Below are positions 57,476-64,000 of a stretch of DNA of 64,000 nt, piece by piece; the stretch's first letter is position 1; the number at the start of each line of letters is the position of its first letter. The position numbers and the translations under genes were made by a program. The notes beneath the pieces are model-generated. The model was not told where the DNA came from and searched no databases. It saw only the letters and a program-made list of their open reading frames with translations. The DNA is from Pasteurella testudinis DSM 23072 (GTDB lineage: Bacteria; Pseudomonadota; Gammaproteobacteria; Enterobacterales; Pasteurellaceae): assembly GCF_900176075.1 (NCBI RefSeq), contig NZ_FWWV01000001.1:97244-161243 (forward strand), written 5' to 3'.

Positions 57476-58219
57476 ATGAAAAATGGTGCAAAATATCTGT
57501 TACCACTGGCTGCCGCAATGGCGTTAGCCGGTTGCCGCCTGAGTGATGTTAAAGCCGACGGTACGACTGACGAACCGGTGTGGCCGAAAATCGAAGACGC
57601 CGGCGTGAATTTCAGCGGCTCGCAATACGGCATTTGGCCGAATTGGGACAACGTGCGCATGATCGAAAAAGGCATGAACAAAGATCAGCTCTATTATCTG
57701 ATCGGCAGACCGCACTTTAGCGAAGGCCTGTTTGCGGTGCGTGAATGGGATTATGTGTTTAACTACCGTGAAAACGGCGAACACAAAATCTGCCAATACA
57801 AAGTGTTGTTCGACAAAGAGATGAACGCACAATCGTTCTTCTGGAAACCGACCGGTTGTAATAATCAGTATGAACTGTCCGGTGATTTTCTGTTTGATTT
57901 TGATGCCGGCAATTTAAATGCCAAAGGCAAAACGACCCTTGACGGCGTGATCAAAAATTTAAAAGAACAGAATGTGCAAGCCGTTGAAATTTCAGGTTAC
58001 ACCGACCGTTTGGGATCGGACAGCTATAATCTGGCGCTCTCGCAGCGTCGTGCCGATACGGTGAAGGCTTACTTTGTGCAGCAGGGCTTCGCCCCAAGTG
58101 CGGTCACGGCAATCGGGCGTGGTAAAGCCGATCAGGTAGTCGCTTGTGAAACAGAACAGGGGCAAGCCCTGCGCGACTGCTTAAAACCGAACCGCCGCGT
58201 GGTGATTTCGGCTAAATAA
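57476..58219 (+). CDS. TpgA-like lipoprotein (BamE/SmpA-like N-terminus, OmpA-like C-terminus), copy 2
   Basis: A 247-aa paralogue of the lipoprotein after adhesin 1. The signal MKNGAKYLLPLAAAMALAGC carries the lipobox LAGC. The central region (about residues 20-150) is almost identical to copy 1, including RLSDVKADGTTDE, SGSQYGIWPNWDNVRMIEKGMNKDQLYYLIGRPH and CNNQYELSGDFLFDF. The OmpA-like part diverges (NLNAKGKTTLDGVIKNLKEQNVQAVEISGYTDRLGSDSYNLALSQRRADTVKAYFV) before the last 30 residues become nearly identical again. GGAG lies 8 nt before the ATG at 57476; an ATG at 57471 is out of frame. Likely stabilises adhesin 2 at the peptidoglycan, by analogy with TpgA. Confidence 0.85.
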   Translation: MKNGAKYLLPLAAAMALAGCRLSDVKADGTTDEPVWPKIEDAGVNFSGSQYGIWPNWDNVRMIEKGMNKDQLYYLIGRPHFSEGLFAVREWDYVFNYRENGEHKICQYKVLFDKEMNAQSFFWKPTGCNNQYELSGDFLFDFDAGNLNAKGKTTLDGVIKNLKEQNVQAVEISGYTDRLGSDSYNLALSQRRADTVKAYFVQQGFAPSAVTAIGRGKADQVVACETEQGQALRDCLKPNRRVVISAK

Positions 58220-58238
58220 TTGACTTATTTTTCAGGCT

Positions 58239-58280
58239 AACCGCACTTTGCTATAAAAATACGGCAAGTGCGGTTTTTTA
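58239..58280 (+). terminator. USS inverted-repeat terminator after TpgA-like gene 2
   Basis: AACCGCACTT and AAGTGCGGTT with a 17-nt loop, followed by TTTTTTATT. Confidence 0.82.
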
Positions 58281-58633
58281 TTATTACCAGATTATGAACA
58301 CAGTGAAAAATAGTCGTCGTTAATATGTATTATATATACTTATTATTGCCATAGACAAAATTTATATAGCAATAATTTAATTATCTTTATTTATTTACCT
58401 TGATATTTTACATCTATTGTGTGTCATTGATTCTCGCTCCAGTTGAGGTTTTTCTAGGCTAAATGGAATGCCTGAAATAATTGATTTTAAGCGAATTTTC
58501 TATTTTTATAAGACTATTTCTTTACATTGAATATATACCGATTTATTTCTAAAGCATGGTAAAAATCACGTTGGGTTACTTTCTTTTCATTGTTGTTAAA
58601 CGTTATTTTCAAAAAACACAAATGTAAATATAC

Positions 58634-58661
58634 TTGAAATTTATTTGCATTATGGTTTAAT
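58634..58661 (+). promoter_or_regulatory. Predicted promoter of adhesin 3
   Basis: TTGAAA and TTTAAT with a 16-nt spacer. The downstream part lies in the 13-mer ATTATGGTTTAAT, which is also present before adhesin 1. If used, transcription would begin just upstream of the TATG tract. Confidence 0.5.
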
Positions 58662-58680
58662 TTGCGCCCAAAATTACTGT

Positions 58681-58715
58681 TATGTATGTATGTATGTATG
58701 TATGTATGTATGTAT
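58681..58715 (+). repeat. TATG tetranucleotide tract (8.75 copies)
   Basis: Eight full TATG units plus TAT, 45 nt before the adhesin 3 start codon and about 20 nt after the predicted -10 element. Tetranucleotide tracts in Pasteurellaceae and Moraxella change length by slipped-strand mispairing and alter expression of the linked gene. Confidence 0.95.
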
Positions 58716-58760
58716 TAAATGGTTTTTATGTAAATCCGACTTAATCAAAGAGGGGTAGTA

Positions 58761-61700
58761 ATGAATAAAGTTTATAAAGTCATTTGGAATAAAGTAACGC
58801 AAGCTTTTGTGGTGGTTTCGGAGTTGGCAACGGCGCGTGGTAAAGCGGCTTCCGAATCAAATGGAGATGTGATTGAATGTGCGGTCAACCGAGAATTATT
58901 TTCTCATTTCATATTCAGCTTAAAGGTTTCAGTTGTTGCTGTTACCGTGGCACTGTTCGGCTCGAATGCGTTTGCCTATCAAGTAAACGGCAGTGGTGCG
59001 CCAACGACGGATCCTAATAATGTGACGAATGTGGTTATCGGTGGCGGTAGCGGTGCAAATCAGGCAACTAAAGTGGTCAATGGTGGCGACAGATCAACGA
59101 TTATTGGCGCAGGTGCAAAAGGGATTGCCGCAGATGATTGGCGTGCGGAAGGCGCAACGGCAATCGGTGCAGGGGCGCAAGCAACCGGCGGGGCAACCGC
59201 ATTGGGCTGGAACGCGAAAGTTTCTAATACCACCGGTGGCGTAGCTGTCGGTTCCGATACGCGCGTGAGCGGCGCAAATGCCATTGCGATGGGGTGGGCG
59301 GCGCAATCTTCCGCCTCAGATGCCATTGCAATCGGTACGCAAGCCGTAGCTGCTTTATCGCAGTCAACGAATACGAATCAAGGCGGCAACATTTCAATCG
59401 GGGCGCACGCCTATTCTTCGAATTTTGGCCCTTCTTCTCAGATAATTGCTGATCGTACCGATGGCGGTGAACTGAGCTTCCGTAACACGAATGGGCAAAT
59501 GGTTACCAACATGCTTCCTTCTGCGGTGAGTATCGGTGAATACAGTAAAGCCTATGCCGGCGGTACAGCGGTGGGTTATAACAACATCGCCGGTATTGAA
59601 GGGCAAGAAGGCGCAATGGCATTCGCTTTTGGTAATAACAATGATGCAACCGGTTTTTATTCAACTGCACTTGGCGCAGCAAATAAAGCAACCGGTCCAT
59701 CGGCAATTACGTTGGGGGTGGCGAATAGCGCAGACGGTAATACTGCGGTAGCGATTGGTCGCCAAGTTACCGCCTCCGGACAGTATTCGACGGCGTTGGG
59801 TAATATTGCAACAGCGAGTGGTGACAATGCATTTGCAGTCGGTCATTCCTCACAAGCAACAGGTAATCGTGCAATTGCAATCGGTTCTTCTACAGCAACA
59901 GATTCGAATTTAGCGCTGGCGACAGCAACACAAGCAACCAGCACCGATGCCATTGCAGTGGGTACGAATACCAAAGCCAGTGGTGATTATTCATTGGCGT
60001 TGGGTAGAGCAGCGCAGGCGACGAATGATTCGTCTACCGCATTGGGGAATAATGCTAAAGCGCAGCACAGAAACACTCTGGCTTTGGGGAATACATCAAC
60101 TGCCAGTGGCGCTAATTCGGTAGCTGCGGGTTATGCTTCGAGTGCAACTGCCACCAATTCTGTCGCCGTCGGTAGTAGTGCCAAAGCAGCAGGTGCTGCG
60201 TCGATTGCACTGGGAAATTCTGCCAGTGCCAGCGGCACGAATGCCATTGCCATGGGGAGCAGCAGCACAACCAGCGGCGTGGCTGCCATCGCTATCGGTG
60301 ATGCGTCTAATGCTGCTGTCCGTGGCGTTTCAATTGGTGAGAAAGCAAGCAGCAATGCTTCTTCTGTTGCTATCGGTGAGAATGCGAAAGCGTCGGTTTC
60401 GGTCGGCGATGTGGCAATCGGTAAAAACTCGGCAACTACTGCTGCAACTCAGGTAAGCACTGCCACTGTAAACGGGGTAACCTATAGCGGTTTTGCCGGT
60501 AGCGCGCCGACAAATGCCTTCAGTGTCGGCAGTGCAGGCGCGGAACGCCAAATTCAAAATGTGGCGGCAGGCCGTATCACAGCAACGTCAACTGACGCCA
60601 TTAACGGTAGCCAGTTGTATGCGGTCGCGGAAGTGGCGGGCAAAGGCTGGAATATTCAAGCTAACGGCGGCACGGCATCAAAAGTCGCGCCGGGCGATAC
60701 GGTGAACTTTATCGATGGCAGCGGTACAACTGCGGCGGTGACTAGTGCGAATGGCACTTCAACCGTCAGTTATTCAGTGAATAAATCGGGTTTAACCGTA
60801 GCGGATAACGGTGTTGTCAGTGCGCAAACCGCCGGCGATAATTTTGCGACGGCAGATGATGTAGCTAAAGCGATTAACTCGGCAAACAAAACCACCGTTG
60901 TGGCGGCAGGCAATAATGTCACGGTAAATGATCCGGTAGTCAACGGTACGGTTACGACTTATACCGTCAATGCTGATGGCACAAGCGTCTCGGCAGGAAG
61001 TGCGGTTCAAGTGACCAAAGGCGAGAAAGATAGCACTACGAATATGACGGATTATGCAGTTGATTTAACTGACGCCACTAAAGAAGACATCAAAAAAGGT
61101 GTTGACGCGGCAACCGATATTGCGCAAAAAGGCTTGACCTTTACCGGCGACAACGATAGCAAAACCGACGTTAAAAAGCTGGGTGAAACAGTGGCGGTGA
61201 CAGGTGATGAGAATATTGTCTCAACTGCCAGTGCGACAGGTATTGCCTTGGCGTTAAGCAAAAACCTGACGGTTGACAGCGTGACAACCGGCAACACCAC
61301 TATGAATAATGACGGAATTACCATTGCTAACGGTGAAAATCCGGTGAGCTTGACTAATACCGGCTTAAACAACGGCGGCAACACCATCACCAATGTGGCT
61401 GACGGCGTGAACGGCACAGACGCAGTGAACAAGTCGCAGTTAGATACCGTTGAAAATAAAGCAGACAATAACACAACCGATATTGCTAATCTGCAAAATC
61501 AAACGTGGAAACTGCAAGCGAATAGCGATGAACCAAGTGCGGTTAAAGCTAACGATACGGTGCGGTTTATTGATGGTGAGAATATCGACATCAGCCGTGA
61601 CGGTAACAACATTACCATTGCCACGGCAAAAGAGGTGAACTTTGATAAAGCCACTGTCGGCACCGGTGCCAACCAAGTGGTGTTGGACGACAATGGTGTG

Positions 61701-64000
61701 AATGTTGGCGGCAAGACTTACATCAGCAAAGATGGTATTGATGCGAATAACCAAGTTATCAGCAATGTTGCCAGCGGTGGTGATGTGAACAGCAATGCCG
61801 CTAATATCGGTGATGTGAAAAATGCAGCCGCAGCGGCAAAAAGCGAAGTGACAGCTGGCACGAATGTGGCGTCCGTTACATCAACCGTTGGGGAAAATAA
61901 ACAAACGGTTTATACCGTAAATGCCGACGGCGCCAGTGTTTCTGCGGCAGAAGGAAGTGCGGTCAGTGTGGCGAAAACCGAGAAAAACAGCACCACCAAT
62001 GTCACTGATTATGTACTGGACTTAACCCAAACCACGAAAGACGATATTCAAAAAGGCGTTGATGCAAAAAGTGCGGTTGACAGCAACGGCTTAATCTTTA
62101 CGGCTGATAATAACAGTAAGACGAATGAAAAATTATTAGGCAGTGAAGTTGCAATCAATGGCGATGACAATATCACAACTACGGCAACCGCAGACGGGGT
62201 AAATATTACCTTAAACAAAGCCTTGAGCGTTGATAGCGTTACCGCCGGTAATACGGTGGTCAATAATTCCGGCGTGACGATCAATGGCGGTGCGAATAAT
62301 CCGGTGAGTTTAACCAATAACGGATTAAACAACGGCGGCAATACCATTACCAACGTTGCCAGCGGTGGTACGACGCCGACGAACGCAGCGAATATTGGTG
62401 ATGTGCAAACTGCAGCTGCAGCGGCGAAAAGCGAAGTGAAAGCCGGCACTAACGTTGCTTCAGTGGATGAAAGTAAAGGCGATAATAATCAAACCGTTTA
62501 CACCGTCAATGCAAATGGCGCCAAAACTTCAGCCGGTTCAACTGCGGTCACAGTAGCGGCAGGTACGCCGGATACGAATAATGTCACCGACTATAAAGTC
62601 GATCTATCGGACAGTAGCAAAGAAAGCCTAGCTAAAGCCGACACCGCACTTCAGTCGTGGACAGCGCAAGTCAACGGTGCGGAAGCGAAAGTGGTGGATA
62701 AAGATAACGCTAATGTTAATTTTGTAAATGGCAGCAATATTGAAATTACTGCCGAAGCAGACGGTGAGATTAAAGTCTCGACTGCAAAAGCTGTGACTTT
62801 TGATAGCGTTACGATTAATAACGGCGGAAGCGTGACCGAAGGTAGCAAAAGTGCGGTCAACGGCGGTGATGTTTATAACGCGATTCAAAATAGCGAATCC
62901 CAATTTACAGGGGATAACGGCGAAATCGTGAAGCGTAAACCGGCGGATATTTTGACACTGAAAGGCGGTGCAACAGAGAGTACGGAAAACAATATCCAAA
63001 CTATCGCCAATACCGATGGCAGCATTGCGATTCAGTTGGCGAAAAGTGTGAGTGGTTTAAGCAGTATCAGTACGGAAAAACTGACCGTGGGAGATAAAGT
63101 TGAAATCACGGAAGAGGGTATTAACGCCGGCAATACGGTGATCAGCAATGTAGCCAGCGGTGGTACGACAACGACGAACGCAGCGAATATCGGCGATGTG
63201 CAAACCGCAGCGGCGGCAGCGAAAAGCGAAGTGAAAAACGGTACAAACGTAACCTCTGTAGTTGAAACCAAGGGTGAAGGCGGTCGCAGCATTTATACTG
63301 TTAATGCCGATGGTGCGAGTGTGTCGGCAGCGGCAGAAAGTGCGGTTCAAGTGACCAAAGGTGAGAAAAATACCGAAACGAATGTAACGGATTATGCGGT
63401 TGATTTGACTGACGCCACTAAAGCAGACATCAAAAAAGGTGTTGAAGCGGCAACCGATATTGCGGAAAAAGGCCTGACCTTTACCGGCGACAACGATAGC
63501 AAAACCGACGTTAAAAAACTGGGTGAAACAGTGGCAGTGACGGGCGATAACAATATCACTACTACTGCCGGTACAGACGGTATCACATTGGCATTAAATC
63601 CAAATTTAAATGTGACCAGTGTCACTGCCGGCAATACTACCTTGAATGATGCAGGGGTAACAATTAAATCGCCGACAGCGGAAAATCCAGCGAATACGGT
63701 GAGTTTAACCAACACCGGCTTAAACAACGGCGGCAATAAAATCACCAATGTTGCAGCAGGTGAAGATGCAACCGATGCGGTGAATAAATCGCAGCTGGAC
63801 GCTTTGAAAGATACGATTACGGCAGGTGAGAAAAGTACGGTTGTCGAACAAGGCAACAACACTACGGTCACTTCGGCGGTTGACGGCAATGTCACGACCT
63901 ATACTGTGAATGCTGAAAAAACCACGGTATCACAAGGCAACGGCATTACGGTGACGGCAGGTGAGACAGATGAAAGCGGTGTAACCGATTATGAAGTTGC
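58761..64000 (+). CDS. Third trimeric autotransporter adhesin (partial, runs off the window)
   Basis: Open in one frame from the ATG at 58761 to the window edge, at least 1746 codons. The extended signal peptide is MNKVYKVIWNKVTQAFVVVSELA, followed by a hydrophobic segment (VSVVAVTVALFGSNAFA) and cleavage near residue 73. The head (about residues 90-600) has YadA-like repeats ([40 protein letters not shown]). A neck ([14 protein letters not shown]) lies near residue 607. Everything after it is stalk, built of repeated modules such as TVYTVNADGASVSA, SAV...NVTDY, GVTINGG and NNGGNTITNVASG. No membrane anchor is visible, so it is either cut by the window or truncated beyond it. GAGGGG precedes the start. 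A TATG tract upstream suggests phase variation. Confidence 0.92.
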   Translation, partial: MNKVYKVIWNKVTQAFVVVSELATARGKAASESNGDVIECAVNRELFSHFIFSLKVSVVAVTVALFGSNAFAYQVNGSGAPTTDPNNVTNVVIGGGSGANQATKVVNGGDRSTIIGAGAKGIAADDWRAEGATAIGAGAQATGGATALGWNAKVSNTTGGVAVGSDTRVSGANAIAMGWAAQSSASDAIAIGTQAVAALSQSTNTNQGGNISIGAHAYSSNFGPSSQIIADRTDGGELSFRNTNGQMVTNMLPSAVSIGEYSKAYAGGTAVGYNNIAGIEGQEGAMAFAFGNNNDATGFYSTALGAANKATGPSAITLGVANSADGNTAVAIGRQVTASGQYSTALGNIATASGDNAFAVGHSSQATGNRAIAIGSSTATDSNLALATATQATSTDAIAVGTNTKASGDYSLALGRAAQATNDSSTALGNNAKAQHRNTLALGNTSTASGANSVAAGYASSATATNSVAVGSSAKAAGAASIALGNSASASGTNAIAMGSSSTTSGVAAIAIGDASNAAVRGVSIGEKASSNASSVAIGENAKASVSVGDVAIGKNSATTAATQVSTATVNGVTYSGFAGSAPTNAFSVGSAGAERQIQNVAAGRITATSTDAINGSQLYAVAEVAGKGWNIQANGGTASKVAPGDTVNFIDGSGTTAAVTSANGTSTVSYSVNKSGLTVADNGVVSAQTAGDNFATADDVAKAINSANKTTVVAAGNNVTVNDPVVNGTVTTYTVNADGTSVSAGSAVQVTKGEKDSTTNMTDYAVDLTDATKEDIKKGVDAATDIAQKGLTFTGDNDSKTDVKKLGETVAVTGDENIVSTASATGIALALSKNLTVDSVTTGNTTMNNDGITIANGENPVSLTNTGLNNGGNTITNVADGVNGTDAVNKSQLDTVENKADNNTTDIANLQNQTWKLQANSDEPSAVKANDTVRFIDGENIDISRDGNNITIATAKEVNFDKATVGTGANQVVLDDNGVNVGGKTYISKDGIDANNQVISNVASGGDVNSNAANIGDVKNAAAAAKSEVTAGTNVASVTSTVGENKQTVYTVNADGASVSAAEGSAVSVAKTEKNSTTNVTDYVLDLTQTTKDDIQKGVDAKSAVDSNGLIFTADNNSKTNEKLLGSEVAINGDDNITTTATADGVNITLNKALSVDSVTAGNTVVNNSGVTINGGANNPVSLTNNGLNNGGNTITNVASGGTTPTNAANIGDVQTAAAAAKSEVKAGTNVASVDESKGDNNQTVYTVNANGAKTSAGSTAVTVAAGTPDTNNVTDYKVDLSDSSKESLAKADTALQSWTAQVNGAEAKVVDKDNANVNFVNGSNIEITAEADGEIKVSTAKAVTFDSVTINNGGSVTEGSKSAVNGGDVYNAIQNSESQFTGDNGEIVKRKPADILTLKGGATESTENNIQTIANTDGSIAIQLAKSVSGLSSISTEKLTVGDKVEITEEGINAGNTVISNVASGGTTTTNAANIGDVQTAAAAAKSEVKNGTNVTSVVETKGEGGRSIYTVNADGASVSAAAESAVQVTKGEKNTETNVTDYAVDLTDATKADIKKGVEAATDIAEKGLTFTGDNDSKTDVKKLGETVAVTGDNNITTTAGTDGITLALNPNLNVTSVTAGNTTLNDAGVTIKSPTAENPANTVSLTNTGLNNGGNKITNVAAGEDATDAVNKSQLDALKDTITAGEKSTVVEQGNNTTVTSAVDGNVTTYTVNAEKTTVSQGNGITVTAGETDESGVTDYEV

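Larger units (their letters stand above)
58281..58760. other. Long AT-rich leader of adhesin 3
   Basis: About 480 nt with no coding potential that I can support. Features are a predicted promoter (58634-58661), the TATG tetranucleotide tract (58681-58715) and the GAGGGG ribosome-binding site (58750-58755). An in-frame TAA at 58731-58733 shows that translation cannot run from the tract into the adhesin. Confidence 0.65.

Noticed and set aside
58681..58733. Translation of adhesin 3 starting from ATG codons within the TATG tract
   Set aside because: The frame that leads to the adhesin has a TAA at 58731-58733, so the tract cannot switch the gene by frameshift.

Overview
The window looks like a chromosomal segment of a Pasteurellaceae bacterium. 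The 9-bp Haemophilus-type DNA uptake signal sequence (USS), AAGTGCGGT or its complement ACCGCACTT, occurs dozens of times, both inside genes and as inverted pairs at gene ends. The housekeeping proteins read like their Haemophilus influenzae counterparts, and the order tsaE-amiB-mutL matches that group. I cannot fix the genus from sequence alone.

Layout. Positions 1-14.7 kb are conserved core: mutL (cut by the window edge), amiB and tsaE; tRNA-Gly(GCC); orn; rsgA; the phosphotransferase operon ptsH-ptsI-crr; arcA; prfC; dapF-DUF484-xerC; sprT; and a class II glutamine amidotransferase. Positions 14.8-24.4 kb hold a complete autoinducer-2 (AI-2) uptake and processing locus. lsrRK is divergent from lsrACDBFG plus lsrE, and the shared control region has two CRP-type sites and two inverted copies of a 15-bp operator-like motif. 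Positions 24.4-38.8 kb return to core genes: metK, a PTS-IIC-like membrane protein, a yihX-type phosphatase, rdgB, hemW, a RlaP-type nucleotidyltransferase, rpiA, serA, an EamA transporter, mltG, tmk, holB, tatD and a DUF1523 membrane protein. This core is interrupted by an AAA/DUF4143 ATPase gene with strict 23-bp tandem repeat arrays on both sides.

Positions 39 kb to the end are a surface-adhesin island. It has three consecutive giant trimeric autotransporter adhesin genes (2978 aa, 2697 aa, and at least 1746 aa cut by the edge). The first two are each followed by a lipoprotein with a BamE/SmpA-like N-terminus and an OmpA-like peptidoglycan-binding C-terminus, resembling the periplasmic partner TpgA described for the Acinetobacter adhesin AtaA. 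An inverted USS pair forms a hairpin between each adhesin and its partner. The second adhesin carries an 18-unit collagen-like nonapeptide tract and a coiled-coil insertion in its head. The third has a TATG tetranucleotide tract between a predicted promoter and its start codon, suggesting phase-variable expression.

Most worth follow-up: the 23-bp repeat arrays bracketing the AAA ATPase; the TATG tract; the duplicated adhesin/TpgA modules with a shared 1.23-kb block; the collagen-like adhesin; and a nine-C tract inside amiB that could switch the amidase off.
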